64,000 nt of DNA from Pseudomonas sp. Marseille-Q3773. Lineage in GTDB: Bacteria; Pseudomonadota; Gammaproteobacteria; Pseudomonadales; Pseudomonadaceae. The number at the start of each line of letters is the position of its first letter. The stretch's first letter is position 1. This document shows positions 8,556 through 17,930 of this stretch, piece by piece. Position numbers and translations under genes: made by a program. The notes beneath the pieces were generated by a model. The model did no database searches, had not been told where the DNA came from, and saw only the letters and a list, made by a program, of their open reading frames with translations. The DNA lies in contig NZ_OU745390.1 of assembly GCF_916618955.1 (NCBI RefSeq), positions 1 to 64,000 on the forward strand, read 5' to 3'.

Positions 8556-9754
8556 TCAGACCGTGCCTGCTGCGCGCAGGTTGGCGATGGCAGTCGCGTC
8601 GTAGCCCAGCTTGCCGAGCAACACCTCGGTGTGCTCGCCCAGCGCCGGGCCGACCCACTCGGCCGAGCCGGGGGTATCCGACAATTTGGGGACGATGCCG
8701 GGCATGCGGAACGGCTTGCCGTCCGGCAGCCGGGCCTGCAGGAACATCTCACGTGCCAGGTACTGCGGATCGTTGAACATGTCTTCGGCCGAATAGATGC
8801 GGCTGGCCGGCACTTCGGCCGTGGTCAGCACCTGCATCAACTGGTCCAGCGGCAGGCTGTTGGCCCAGCGGTCGATCACCCCGTACAGCTCGTCGCGGCG
8901 CAGGTCGCGGCATCATTGGTAGCCAGGCTCGGGTCGTCGGCCAGGTCGCGGCGGCCAATGGCCTGCATGAAGCGCTTGAAGATTGCATCGCCGTTGGCGC
9001 CGATCTGCACATGCTTGCCGTCGGCACTGGTATGAATGGAGGAGGGCGTGATACCCGGCATGATGTTGCCAGTGCGCTCGCGGATAAAGCCGAACACGTC
9101 GAATTCCGGGACCATGCTTTCCATCATGGCGAAGATTGCCTCGTACAGTGCCACATCCACCACCTGGCCTTCACCGCCGTTGACCTCTCGGTGGCGCAGG
9201 GCCATCAGCGCGCCGATCACGCCCCACAGGGCGGCAATCGAGTCACCGATGGAAATGCCCGTACGTACCGGCGGACGGTCGTCAAAACCGGTGATGTAGC
9301 GCAGGCCGCCCATCGACTCGCCCACGGCGCCGAAGCCTGGCTGGTCCTTCAGCGGCCCGGTCTGGCCAAAGCCCGACAGGCGCACCATCACCAGGCGCGG
9401 GTTGAGGGCATGCAGCACGTCCCAGCCCAGGCCGAGTTTTTCCAGCACGCCCGGGCGGAAGTTCTCGATCAGGATGTCAGCCTCGGCCAGCAGGCGCTTG
9501 AGAATCTCGCGGCCCTCGGAGTGCTTGAGGTTCAGGGTGAGCGACTGCTTGTTGCGGGCCTGCACGAACCACCACAGCGAGGTGCCCTCGTACAGCTTGC
9601 GCCATTTGCGTAGCGGGTCGCCGCCATCGGGCGATTCGACCTTGACCACCTCGGCGCCGAATTCGGCACAGATGCGCGAGGCGAACGGCCCGGCGATCAG
9701 GGTGCCGAGTTCGATCACTTTAAGGCCGGCGAGGGGTTTGCTGGGCGTAGGCAT
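8556..9754 (-). pseudogene. Family III (CaiB/BaiF) CoA-transferase, broken by a 1-nt deletion
   Basis: The family would transfer CoA between organic acids. The N-terminal part (from ATG 9754, MPTPSKPLAGLKVIELGT) has the classic CaiB/BaiF features: LKVIELGTLIAGPFA, AEVVKVESPDGGDPLRKW, ILIENFRPGVLEKLGLGW and VVDVALYEA, whose Asp is the expected catalytic acyl-carrier residue. Near residue 281 the frame changes. SLATNDAATCAATSCTG ends at a stop at 8876-8878, while the missing C-terminus (VIDRWANSLPLDQLMQV...) continues in another frame to 8556. One base missing near 8911 explains this exactly: restoring one C on the + strand gives NDGRDLRRDELYGVIDRW. So it is either a recent frameshift pseudogene or a sequencing/assembly error. 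The reconstructed length (about 400 residues) is normal for the family. Confidence 0.87.
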
Positions 9755-9886
9755 GAGGCATCCGTGGCAGCTGGGCAGAGCCGTGGTTTTATCATAGCTC
9801 GCAAGCGGCAGATACTGCCGCGGCGCAACCAAGGGCAGGATCGGTTAGACTGTGCCACTTTTCTTTGCGCAAGAAGCCCGTCGACC

Positions 9887-10429
9887 ATGGCCCAGCCGTC
9901 CACCACCTACAAATTCGAACTGAACCTGACCGACCTCGACCGCGGCGTATACGAAAACGTCCGCCAGACCATCGCCCGCCACCCTTCGGAAACCGAGGAG
10001 CGCATGGCCGTGCGCCTGCTGGCCTATGCGCTGTGGTACAACGAGAACCTGGCGTTCGGCCGCGGCCTGTCCGATGTCGACGAGGCGGCCCTGTGGGAGA
10101 AGAGCCTGGACGATCGCATCCTGCACTGGATCGAAGTGGGCCAGCCGGACGCCGAGCGCCTGACCTGGTGTTCGCGCCGTACCGAGCGTACCAGCCTGCT
10201 GGCCTACGGCAGCCTGCGCGTCTGGCAGAACAAGGTGCTGGACGCGGTCAAAGGCCTGAAGAACCTGAGCATCGCCGCCGTACCGCAAGATGTGTTGGAA
10301 ACGCTTGCCACCGACATGCCTCGCAGCATCAAGTGGGATGTGATGATCAGTGAGGGCACGCTGTTCGTCACTGATGACCGCGGTCAGCACGAAGTGCAAC
10401 TGGAATGGCTGCTGGGTGAGCGTGGCTGA
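9887..10429 (+). CDS. yaeQ: YaeQ family protein
   Basis: A 180-residue protein of the YaeQ family (PD-(D/E)XK-like fold). Members have been linked to transcription elongation phenotypes, but the biochemical role is unclear. Recognisable parts are YKFELNLTDLDRGVYENV at the start, RHPSETEERMAVRLLAYALW, LWEKSLDDRILHWIEVGQP and WDVMISEGTLFVTDD near the end. I chose the ATG at 9887 because it starts the conserved block; an in-frame upstream extension exists but looks non-coding. A likely promoter -10 (TTAGACT) lies about 40 nt upstream. The gene ends 8 nt before recJ and is probably cotranscribed with it. Confidence 0.9.
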   Translation: MAQPSTTYKFELNLTDLDRGVYENVRQTIARHPSETEERMAVRLLAYALWYNENLAFGRGLSDVDEAALWEKSLDDRILHWIEVGQPDAERLTWCSRRTERTSLLAYGSLRVWQNKVLDAVKGLKNLSIAAVPQDVLETLATDMPRSIKWDVMISEGTLFVTDDRGQHEVQLEWLLGERG

Positions 10430-10437
10430 GACACCCC

Positions 10438-12147
10438 ATGCGTATCGAACCTCGCCCGCTGCCACCGACCTTGCCATTCCTCGGTAACCTGCCCCCCTTG
10501 CTGACCCGTCTGTACGCTGCACGCGGCGTGCAGAGCGAGGCCGAACTGGACAAAAGCCTGGCGCGCCTGCTGCCGTTCCAGCAGCTCAAGGGTATTGAAG
10601 CCGGTGTCGACCTGCTGGTCGAGGCCATCGACCAGCGTCAGCGCATCCTGATCGTCGGCGACTTCGATGCCGACGGTGCCACCGCCAGTACGGTCGGCGT
10701 GCTGGGCCTGCGCCTGCTGGGCGCAGCACATGTCGACTACCTAGTGCCCAACCGCTTCGAGTATGGCTACGGGCTGACCCCGGAGATCGTCGCGGTGGCA
10801 TTGCAACGCCAGCCGCAACTGCTGATTACCGTGGACAACGGCATTTCCAGTGTCGACGGGGTCGCGGCGGCCAAGGCGGCGGGGCTCAAGGTGCTGGTGA
10901 CCGACCACCACCTGCCGGGTGAACAGTTGCCCGCTGCCGACGCCATCATCAATCCCAACCAGCCGGGCTGCACCTTCCCGAGCAAGGCGCTGGCCGGGGT
11001 CGGGGTGATCTTCTACGTGCTGATGGCCCTGCGTGCACGCCTGCGCAGCCTTGGGCGCTACGAGACGCAGCCACAGCCGAACATCGGCGAACTGCTCGAC
11101 CTGGTCGCCCTGGGCAGCGTCGCCGACGTGGTGCCACTGGACGCCAACAACCGCATCCTGGTGCACCAGGGCCTCGAGCGTATCCGCGCCGGCCGCGCCC
11201 GCCCGGGGCTCAAGGCCATTCTCGAAGTGGCCCGTCGCGACCACCGGCGCATCACCTCGACCGACCTCGGTTTCATCCTCGGCCCGCGCCTGAACGCTGC
11301 CGGGCGCCTGGATGACATGAGCCTGGGTATCGAATGCCTGTTGTGCGAGGACGCGGCCCTGGCGCTGGACATGGCCCAGCAGCTGGACGACCTGAACCAG
11401 GACCGCAAGTCGATCGAGCAGGGCATGCAGCGTGAGGCCCTGGCCCAACTCAAGGACCTGCCCATCGAGTCGATGCCCTACGGTCTGTGCCTGTTCGATG
11501 CGGACTGGCACCAGGGTGTGATCGGTATCCTGGCCTCGCGCCTGAAGGAGCGTTACCACCGGCCGACCATCGCTTTCGCCGATGCCGGCGAGGGCATGCT
11601 CAAGGGGTCGGCGCGTTCGGTGCCGGGCTTCCATATTCGCGATGCGCTGGATGCCGTGGCCGCGCGTCACCCGCAACTGATCAGCAAGTTCGGCGGCCAT
11701 GCCATGGCCGCCGGGTTGTCGCTGCCCGAGGCGAATTTCCCGGCATTTGCCCAGGCGTTCGACGAAGAAGTGCGGCGTCACCTGGCTGAAGACGACCTCA
11801 CCGGCCGGCTGCTGTCGGATGGCAGCCTGGCTGTGGAAGAATTCCACCTCGACCTGGCCAAGGCCCTGCGCCATGCCGGCCCTTGGGGCCAGCATTTTCC
11901 CGAGCCGCTGTTCCATGGCGTGTTCCAGCTGGTGGAGCAGCGCGTGGTGGGCGAGCGGCACCTGAAAGTGGTGCTCAAGAGCGAGTGCGGCTCGGTGCGG
12001 CTGGACGGCATCGCCTTCGGTATCGACCGCGAGGTGTGGCCGAACCCGACGGTGCGTTGGGTCGAGCTGGCGTACAAGCTGGACGTGAACGAGTTTCGTG
12101 GCAATGAAAGCGTGCAGTTGATGATTGCCCACATGGAGCCGCGCTGA
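10438..12147 (+). CDS. recJ: Single-stranded-DNA-specific 5'-3' exonuclease RecJ
   Basis: A 569-residue RecJ, the usual length, acting in RecF-pathway recombination, mismatch repair and base-excision repair. The DHH domain shows the metal-binding motifs GDFDADGATA (about residue 75), VTVDNG-type ITVDNGISS and the name-giving TDHHLPG, then ALGSVADVVPL. The DHHA1 domain contains FGGHAMAAGLSLP near residue 420, and a C-terminal OB-fold segment (WVELAYKLDVNEFRGNESVQ) completes the protein. It lies directly after yaeQ. A hairpin at 12167-12196 follows the stop. Confidence 0.97.
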   Translation: MRIEPRPLPPTLPFLGNLPPLLTRLYAARGVQSEAELDKSLARLLPFQQLKGIEAGVDLLVEAIDQRQRILIVGDFDADGATASTVGVLGLRLLGAAHVDYLVPNRFEYGYGLTPEIVAVALQRQPQLLITVDNGISSVDGVAAAKAAGLKVLVTDHHLPGEQLPAADAIINPNQPGCTFPSKALAGVGVIFYVLMALRARLRSLGRYETQPQPNIGELLDLVALGSVADVVPLDANNRILVHQGLERIRAGRARPGLKAILEVARRDHRRITSTDLGFILGPRLNAAGRLDDMSLGIECLLCEDAALALDMAQQLDDLNQDRKSIEQGMQREALAQLKDLPIESMPYGLCLFDADWHQGVIGILASRLKERYHRPTIAFADAGEGMLKGSARSVPGFHIRDALDAVAARHPQLISKFGGHAMAAGLSLPEANFPAFAQAFDEEVRRHLAEDDLTGRLLSDGSLAVEEFHLDLAKALRHAGPWGQHFPEPLFHGVFQLVEQRVVGERHLKVVLKSECGSVRLDGIAFGIDREVWPNPTVRWVELAYKLDVNEFRGNESVQLMIAHMEPR

Positions 12148-12166
12148 GTTTGTCGCAGGCGCCCGC

Positions 12167-12196
12167 CTCGGTTTTTGTGGTGGGGCGCAAACCGAG
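12167..12196 (+). terminator. Possible hairpin terminator after recJ
   Basis: CTCGGTTT and AAACCGAG form an 8-bp stem around a 14-nt loop, 19 nt after the recJ stop. There is no T run after it, so termination would be weak or Rho-assisted. Confidence 0.35.
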
Positions 12197-12232
12197 TGTC
12201 GCGCGGGCGGCGCTCGATCTCACAGGCGCTGC
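12196..12232. repeat. Degenerate copy of the GCGGCGCTCGAT palindromic element
   Basis: The sequence GCGCGGGCGGCGCTCGATCT followed by CACAGGCGC resembles the right half of the perfect palindrome at 13529-13562 and its flank (GCGGCGCTCGATATCGCAGGCGC). Two copies on either side of the same gene point to a dispersed palindromic repeat family distinct from the TTCGCGGG...CCCGC REP type seen elsewhere in the window. Confidence 0.5.
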
Positions 12233-12378
12233 AAACCTTTCGGCAAACACCTCGCCATTCCACTGAACCTTCCCCCCCACCAATCTGGTCTAGTCTGAAT
12301 ATTGACCGGACCCGGGCCAGGGACGTGCACTTGAGTGTCCGGGCCGGATCACCATTGGAGTCCTTGGGAGGTGCCCTC

Positions 12379-13485
12379 ATGAGCCTGCTGCTCGAGCCTT
12401 ACACCCTGCGTCAGCTGACCCTGCCCAACCGCATCGCCGTTTCGCCGATGTGCCAGTATTCCGCTGTCGATGGCCTGGCCAACGATTGGCACCTTGTTCA
12501 TCTTGGCAGCCGCGCCGTGGGTGGCGCGGGCCTGGTCATCACCGAAGCCGTGGCGGTAACCGCCGATGGCCGCATCACCGCCGAAGACCTCGGCCTGTGG
12601 GATGATGCGCAGATCGCCCCGTTGCAGCGCATCACCCGTTTCATCACCGCCCAGGGCGTCGTGCCGGGCATCCAGCTGGCGCACGCCGGGCGCAAGGCGA
12701 GTACCTATCGGCCATGGCTGGGCAAGCAAGGCAGCGTCAAGCCGGAAGAGGGTGGCTGGCAGCCGGTGGGGCCCTCGAGGATTGCCTTCGACCCGCAGCA
12801 CACCACACCTCGCGAGTTGAACCAGGATGAAATCCAGGGGGTGATCGAGGCTTTCGTCGCCTCGACCGAGCGTGCCCTCAAAGCCGGATTCAAGGTCGTT
12901 GAAATCCACGCTGCGCATGGCTACCTGCTGCATCAGTTCCTGTCACCACTGAGCAACCAGCGGCGTGACGAGTACGGCAGCTGCTTCGAAAACCGTATCC
13001 GCCTGACCTTGCAGGTGGTCGAGGCTGTGCGCAAGGTTTGGCCGGCCGAACTGCCGCTGTTCGTGCGGGTGTCGGCGACCGATTGGGTCGAGGATGGCTG
13101 GAACCCGGATGAAACCGTCGAACTGGCGCGCCGCCTGCGTGGCCTGGGCGTCGACCTGATCGACGTGTCTTCCGGCGGCACCTCGGTCAATGCCGAGATC
13201 CCCACCGGCCCTGGCTACCAGACCCGTTTCGCCGAGCGTGTGCGCAAGGAGTCGGAAATCGCCACCGGCACCGTGGGCATGATCACCGAACCGGCGCAGG
13301 CCGAGCACATTCTGCGCACTGGCCAAGCCGACATCATCTTCCTTGCCCGCGAACTGCTGCGCGACCCTTACTGGCCGTTGCATGCCGATGATGACCTGGG
13401 CGGCAACAAGGCCACCTGGCCCGCGCAGTACCAGCGCGCGACCAGCCGCGCCAACCCGATTCACGAGTCGGATTTACGGGATTAG
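12379..13485 (+). CDS. NADH:flavin oxidoreductase, Old Yellow Enzyme family (YqjM-like)
   Basis: A 368-residue FMN-dependent ene-reductase of the xenobiotic-reductase type, reducing activated C=C bonds and possibly nitro compounds with NAD(P)H. FMN-site and catalytic features are visible: SPMCQYS near residue 25 (the Cys/Tyr pair typical of the YqjM subclass), ITEAVAVTADGRIT, IQLAHAGRKAS (catalytic His pair region), EIHAAHGYLLHQFLSP and FLARELLRDPYWP (phosphate binding). The start at ATG 12379 has GGGAGG about 10 nt upstream. The 230-nt leader contains a hairpin and a degenerate palindromic element. I recall several xen paralogues in P. putida, so I give no symbol. Confidence 0.93.
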   Translation: MSLLLEPYTLRQLTLPNRIAVSPMCQYSAVDGLANDWHLVHLGSRAVGGAGLVITEAVAVTADGRITAEDLGLWDDAQIAPLQRITRFITAQGVVPGIQLAHAGRKASTYRPWLGKQGSVKPEEGGWQPVGPSRIAFDPQHTTPRELNQDEIQGVIEAFVASTERALKAGFKVVEIHAAHGYLLHQFLSPLSNQRRDEYGSCFENRIRLTLQVVEAVRKVWPAELPLFVRVSATDWVEDGWNPDETVELARRLRGLGVDLIDVSSGGTSVNAEIPTGPGYQTRFAERVRKESEIATGTVGMITEPAQAEHILRTGQADIIFLARELLRDPYWPLHADDDLGGNKATWPAQYQRATSRANPIHESDLRD

Positions 13486-13528
13486 CATCGTCGGAGTGTG
13501 GTGGTGGGCGGAAATAATCGGTAGGGCT

Positions 13529-13562
13529 GATATCGAGCGCCGCCCGCGCGGCGCTCGATATC
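13529..13562. repeat. Perfect 15-bp palindrome between convergent genes
   Basis: GATATCGAGCGCCGC, a 4-nt spacer CCGC, then its exact reverse complement. It lies between the convergent oxidoreductase and aldehyde dehydrogenase genes, where such a hairpin can end or protect transcripts from both sides. A degenerate copy of its right half lies at 12196-12232. Confidence 0.85.
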
Positions 13563-13597
13563 GCAGGCGCCAAGAATCCAGCGACCTACCCCAAACT

Positions 13598-15022
13598 TCA
13601 ATGCTTGATCATCACATGCCGCACACAGGTGTAGTCTTCCAGCCCATACATCGACATGTCCTTGCCATACCCCGAATGCTTCTGCCCGCCATGGGGCATT
13701 TCGCTGACCAGCATGAAGTGGGTGTTCACCCAGGTGCAGCCATACTGCAGGCGCGCCGCCAGGCGGTGGGCGCGGCCGGTGTCGCGGGTCCATACCGATG
13801 AGGCCAGGCCGTAGTCGGAGTCGTTGGCCCATGCCAGCGCCTGCGCTTCGTCGCTGAAGCGGGTGACCGAGACCACCGGGCCGAACACTTCGTTACGCAC
13901 GATCTCGTCGTCCTGCAGCGCATCGGCCAACACCGTCGGCGCGAAGAAGAAACCGTCACCCTCGATCGCCTTGCCGCCGGTCACCAGGCGAATATGCGGC
14001 TGGGCAATGGCCCGCTGTACCAAGCCAGCGACCTTGTCGCGGTGCTGGGCGCTGATCAGTGGCCCCAGCTCGGTGTCTTCGGCTTCCTGCAGCCCGGGCT
14101 TGAGGCTGGCTACCGCTTCACCCAGGCGTTGGACAAAGCGCTCGTAGATGCCGTCCTGCACATACAACCGACAGGCAGCGGTGCAGTCCTGGCCAGCGTT
14201 GTAGAAGCCGAAGGTGCGGATGCCGTCGATGGCCGCGTCGAGGTCGGCATCGTCGAACACCAGCACCGGCGCCTTGCCGCCCAGTTCCATGTGCATGCGT
14301 TTCACGCTGTCGGCGGTAGCGCTGATGATGTGCGCCCCGGTGGGGATCGAGCCGGTCAGCGAAACCATGCGCACCTTGGGGTGGGTGACCAACGGGTTGC
14401 CGACGGTCTGGCCGCGGCCGAAGAGAATGTTCAACACGCCCGGCGGCAACAGCTCCAGGGCCAGTTCGCCCAGGCGCAGGGCCGTCAGCGGGGTCATCTC
14501 GGAGGGCTTGATCACCACCGTGTTGCCGGCGGCCAGGGCTGGGGCGATCTTCCACGCGAGCATCATCAACGGGTAGTTCCATGGCGCGATCGAGGCGACC
14601 ACGCCCAGCGGGTCGCGGCGGATCATCGAGGTATGCCCCGGCAGGTATTCGCCCGCTGCCGAGCCACCCAGGCAGCGCGCTGCACCGGCGAAATAGCGGA
14701 ACACATCGGCAATCGCCGGAATCTCGTCATTCAATGCGGCGCTCAGCGGCTTGCCGCAGTTCTGCGACTCGAGCCGCGCCAGCTCATCGCCATGGGCTTC
14801 GATCGCGTCGGCCAATGCCAGCAACGCTTGTGCACGCTCCTTGGGGCTGGTTTGCGACCAGCTGTCGAAGGCCCGGTCGGCGGCGCGCACGGCGCTGTCC
14901 ACCTGGGCTTCGGTGGCTTCGTTGATCTGCGCCAGGGCACTGCCCAGCGCCGGATTGAGCACGGTCCAGGCCGGGCCTTCGCCAGCGACCAGCTGGCCAT
15001 TGATCAGCATCTGCGTTTGCAT
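13598..15022 (-). CDS. patD: Gamma-aminobutyraldehyde dehydrogenase (PatD/YdcW-like)
   Basis: A 474-residue NAD-dependent aldehyde dehydrogenase. It probably oxidises 4-aminobutyraldehyde, made from putrescine, to GABA. Active-site features are all present: APWNYP (oxyanion Asn), MELGGKAP (general-base Glu), NAGQDC (catalytic Cys) and EVFGPVVSV near the C-terminus. I chose ATG 15022, preceded by GGAGGAG, over the ATG at 15043 that overlaps the upstream permease stop. It is the last gene of an operon with a putrescine-type ABC importer, in the same order as E. coli ydcSTUVW, which supports the substrate. The stop faces a 15-bp palindrome at 13529-13562. Confidence 0.9.
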   Translation of the reverse strand: MQTQMLINGQLVAGEGPAWTVLNPALGSALAQINEATEAQVDSAVRAADRAFDSWSQTSPKERAQALLALADAIEAHGDELARLESQNCGKPLSAALNDEIPAIADVFRYFAGAARCLGGSAAGEYLPGHTSMIRRDPLGVVASIAPWNYPLMMLAWKIAPALAAGNTVVIKPSEMTPLTALRLGELALELLPPGVLNILFGRGQTVGNPLVTHPKVRMVSLTGSIPTGAHIISATADSVKRMHMELGGKAPVLVFDDADLDAAIDGIRTFGFYNAGQDCTAACRLYVQDGIYERFVQRLGEAVASLKPGLQEAEDTELGPLISAQHRDKVAGLVQRAIAQPHIRLVTGGKAIEGDGFFFAPTVLADALQDDEIVRNEVFGPVVSVTRFSDEAQALAWANDSDYGLASSVWTRDTGRAHRLAARLQYGCTWVNTHFMLVSEMPHGGQKHSGYGKDMSMYGLEDYTCVRHVMIKH

Positions 15023-15039
15023 CGGGGACTCCTCCAGGG

Positions 15040-15846
15040 TCATTTGCCGCTGCCCGCGACGCTTTCGCCGCCACGGGTCAGGTAATAGGCGCCAAGGATT
15101 GGCAGCATGGTCACCAGCATCACCAGCATGGCGACCACGTTGGTCACCGGCACGTCACGCGGTCGGCTGAGCTGGTTGAGCAGCCAGATCGGCAGGGTGC
15201 GTTCGTGGCCGGCGGTGAAGGTGGTGACAATGATCTCGTCGAACGACAGGGCAAAGGCCAGCATGCCGCCGGCCAACAGCGCCGAGCCGAGGTTGGGCAG
15301 GATGATGTAGCGGAAGGTCTGCCAGCCATCGGCGCCCAGGTCCATCGAGGCTTCGATCAGGCTCTGCGAAGTACGCCGCAGGCGGGCGATGACGTTGTTG
15401 TAGACGATCACCACGCAAAAGGTGGCGTGGCCGACCACGATGGTGAACACCCCGGGTTCCATGCCCAGGCTCTTGAACGCTGAAAGCAGGGCGATACCGG
15501 TGATGATGCCGGGCAGGGCGATGGGCAGGATCAGCAGCAGCGAAATGCTCTCCTTGCCGAAGAAGCTGCGCCGGTACAGCGCCGCCGAGGCCAGCGTGCC
15601 CAGCACCAGGGCGATCAGCGTGGCCAGGCAGGCCACCTGCAGCGACAGCTTGATCGCCTCCAGCACATCGGGCCTGGCGAAGGCCACGGCGAACCACTTC
15701 AGGGTAAAGCCCTTGGGCGGAAAGCTGAACGCCGCGTCTTCGGTATTGAAGGCGTACAGGACGATGACCAGGATCGGAAAGTGCAGGAACAGCAGGCCGC
15801 CCCAGGCCGCCAGGCGCAGCCCGAGCGAGGCTTTTTCAGAGTGCAT
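15040..15846 (-). CDS. ydcV: Polyamine ABC transporter permease (YdcV/PotC-like)
   Basis: A 268-residue inner-membrane permease with six hydrophobic segments. The EAA loop that contacts the ATPase is [19 protein letters not shown] around residue 180. The early ALYAFN-like segment ([13 protein letters not shown]) and FTLKWF are typical PotC features. I chose ATG 15846, which overlaps the end of the upstream permease gene by 11 nt. A longer reading to 15888 would add residues without the character of a membrane N-terminus. It pairs with the permease at 15836-16747. Confidence 0.88.
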   Translation of the reverse strand: MHSEKASLGLRLAAWGGLLFLHFPILVIVLYAFNTEDAAFSFPPKGFTLKWFAVAFARPDVLEAIKLSLQVACLATLIALVLGTLASAALYRRSFFGKESISLLLILPIALPGIITGIALLSAFKSLGMEPGVFTIVVGHATFCVVIVYNNVIARLRRTSQSLIEASMDLGADGWQTFRYIILPNLGSALLAGGMLAFALSFDEIIVTTFTAGHERTLPIWLLNQLSRPRDVPVTNVVAMLVMLVTMLPILGAYYLTRGGESVAGSGK

Positions 15847-16747
15847 CGAAGGCCCCCAGGCGCTTGACCAAGGACAGGTACACCGCAATCAGCACGATCG
15901 GTACCAGGGTGAAGGCGGCGGCCATCGGCAGGTTGCCGATCGCCCCTTGCTGGGCATAGACCATGCTGCCGATGAAGTAGCCGGGCGGGCCGATCAGCTG
16001 CGGCACGATGAAATCGCCCAGGGTCAGCGAAAAAGTGAAGATCGAGCCGGCGGCAATGCCCGGAATCGACAGCGGCAGGACCACTTGCACGAAGGTTTGC
16101 CCAGGACGGGCGCCGAGGTCTGCCGAGGCCTGCAGCAGCGAAGGTGGCAAGCGTTCCAGCGCGGCCTGGATCGGCAGGATCATGAATGGCAGCCAGATGT
16201 ATACGAACACCATGAAACGCCCCAGGTGCGAAGTGGACAGGGTGCTGCCACCCACACCCGGCACCGCCAGCACGGTTTGCAACAGGGCCTCCAGGTGCAG
16301 CTGCTGGACGAACCACTGGGCCACACCGCCCTTGGCCAGCAGCAGGGTCCAGGCGTAGGTCTTGACGATGTAGCTGGCCCACATCGGCATCATCACTGCG
16401 ATGTAGAAGAACGCCTTGGTCTTGCCGCTGGTGTAGCGCGCCATGTAATAGGCGATGGGGAAGGCCAGCACTGCACTGGCCAGCGACACCGCCACCGCCA
16501 TGCCCAGGGTGCGCAGGATGATGTCGAAGTTCGACGGGTTGAACAGCGCGGCGAAATTACCCAGGGTCAGGTCGGGGGTAACCGCCATGGTGAAGTCGTC
16601 GAAGGTGTAGAACCCTTGCCACAGCAGGTTGAGCAGCGAGCCCAGGTAGATCGCGCCAAACCAGGTCAGTGGCGGGACCAGCAACATGGCCAGGTACAGG
16701 TTGGGGCGTCGGTACAGCAGGTTGGACAGGCCGCGCAATGCACTCAT
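15836..16747 (-). CDS. ydcU: Polyamine ABC transporter permease (YdcU/PotB-like)
   Basis: A 303-residue inner-membrane permease. Features: a first transmembrane segment after [16 protein letters not shown], the periplasmic [17 protein letters not shown] segment typical of PotB proteins, and the EAA loop [20 protein letters not shown] near residue 220. It starts one base after the ATPase gene stop (TGACATG) and overlaps the next permease gene, indicating a tightly coupled operon. Confidence 0.9.
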   Translation of the reverse strand: MSALRGLSNLLYRRPNLYLAMLLVPPLTWFGAIYLGSLLNLLWQGFYTFDDFTMAVTPDLTLGNFAALFNPSNFDIILRTLGMAVAVSLASAVLAFPIAYYMARYTSGKTKAFFYIAVMMPMWASYIVKTYAWTLLLAKGGVAQWFVQQLHLEALLQTVLAVPGVGGSTLSTSHLGRFMVFVYIWLPFMILPIQAALERLPPSLLQASADLGARPGQTFVQVVLPLSIPGIAAGSIFTFSLTLGDFIVPQLIGPPGYFIGSMVYAQQGAIGNLPMAAAFTLVPIVLIAVYLSLVKRLGAFDAL

Positions 16748-16748
16748 G

Positions 16749-17780
16749 TCAGCGGCCCCCGCCTTCCTGCAATACGGTCATGGCTTCGCGTGGCCAGTGC
16801 GCCTGGACCCGCTGCCCGGTTTGCCAGGCCTGTGCCTCGACCTGCCAGCGGTCGTTGGCCTGGCTTACCGCCAACAGCTGGCCGCTGTCGAGCTGCAGCT
16901 CGTAACGGGTGGCACTGCCCTGGTACTGGATATCGCGCAGCACGCCACTGACCTGAACCGCCTGGTCGCCTGCAACCGGGTGGCCCAGGCGAATGTGCTC
17001 GGGGCGGATGGAGAACGGCGCCGGGCTGCCGTGGAGCGCCATCGCCAGTTCGCCGCGCAGCACGTTGGAGGAGCCGACGAATTCTGCGACGAAGGGCGTG
17101 GCCGGTTGCATGTACAGGTTGCGCGGTGTGTCGACCTGCTCGATCCGGCCGCGATTGAATACCGCCACCCGGTCAGACATCGACAGCGCCTCGGTCTGGT
17201 CGTGGGTGACGAAGATGAACGTGATACCCAACTGGCGCTGGAGCTTTTTCAGTTCGCCCTGCATCTGCTCGCGCAGTTTCAGGTCCAGCGCGCCCAAGGG
17301 TTCGTCCAGCAGCAGTACCCGTGGCCGGTTGACCAGGGCGCGGGCCAGGGCCACGCGCTGGCGTTGCCCGCCAGACAGCTGTGCCGGCTTGCGTGTGCCG
17401 TAGCCGGCCAGGGCCACCATCGCCAGTGCTTCTTCGGCGCGGCCGTGGCGTTCGGCCTTGGCCACGCCTTTCACCTTCAGGCCGTAGGCAATGTTGTCCA
17501 GGACGTTCATGTGCGGGAACAGTGCGTAGTCCTGGAACACCGTGTTGACGTCACGCAGGTACGGCGGCACGCCGGCGGCCTCGACGCCGTGGATACGGAT
17601 CGAGCCGCTGCTGGGGTGCTCGAAGCCGGCGATCAGGCGCAGGCAGGTGGTCTTGCCCGAGCCAGACGGGCCGAGCATGGAGAAGAACTCGCCATCGAGG
17701 ATGTCGATGCTGACCTGGTCGACGGCAGTGACCTCGCCGAACGTACGGGAAACCTGGGTGAACTGGACGGCTAGGGGCAT
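16749..17780 (-). CDS. ydcT: Polyamine ABC transporter ATP-binding protein (YdcT/PotA-like)
   Basis: A 343-residue ATPase that powers the putrescine-type importer. All motifs are intact: Walker A GPSGSGKT (about residue 38), Q-loop FQDYALFPHM, signature LSGGQRQRVALARAL, Walker B VLLLDEPLGALD and H-loop FVTHDQ. A C-terminal TOBE regulatory domain is present from about residue 255 (FSIRPEHIRLG, VLRDIQYQGSATRYEL). I chose ATG 17780 because the protein then starts normally and has a GGAG seven bases upstream; the longer reading to 17894 would translate the REP pair. The gene is separated from the binding-protein gene by that REP pair. Confidence 0.93.
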   Translation of the reverse strand: MPLAVQFTQVSRTFGEVTAVDQVSIDILDGEFFSMLGPSGSGKTTCLRLIAGFEHPSSGSIRIHGVEAAGVPPYLRDVNTVFQDYALFPHMNVLDNIAYGLKVKGVAKAERHGRAEEALAMVALAGYGTRKPAQLSGGQRQRVALARALVNRPRVLLLDEPLGALDLKLREQMQGELKKLQRQLGITFIFVTHDQTEALSMSDRVAVFNRGRIEQVDTPRNLYMQPATPFVAEFVGSSNVLRGELAMALHGSPAPFSIRPEHIRLGHPVAGDQAVQVSGVLRDIQYQGSATRYELQLDSGQLLAVSQANDRWQVEAQAWQTGQRVQAHWPREAMTVLQEGGGR

Positions 17781-17810
17781 GCGTGGGCTCCAGGCATCAA
17801 AGTTTCTCCT

Positions 17811-17914
17811 GGGCCGGCCTCTTCGCGGGCACGCCCGCTCCCACAGGTATTGCACAGCCTCCAAGGCCGGCGCCCTACCTGTGGGGGCGGGCATGCCCGC
17901 GAAGAGGTCGGCCC
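17811..17914. repeat. Inverted REP pair inside the polyamine operon
   Basis: GGCCGGCCTCTTCGCGGG with CCCGCTCCCACAGG at 17812-17847, and its inverse (CCTGTGGGGGCGGGCATGCC then CGCGAAGAGG) at 17876-17911. This is the P. putida-type REP core in head-to-head arrangement. It sits between the binding-protein gene and the ATPase gene, where it can protect the upstream mRNA from 3' exonucleases or attenuate readthrough. Confidence 0.9.
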
Positions 17915-17930
17915 TGGCATTCAGGCAACC

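Noticed and set aside
10741..12132. 463-codon minus-strand frame opposite recJ
   Set aside because: Antisense shadow of a complete recJ with all DHH motifs.
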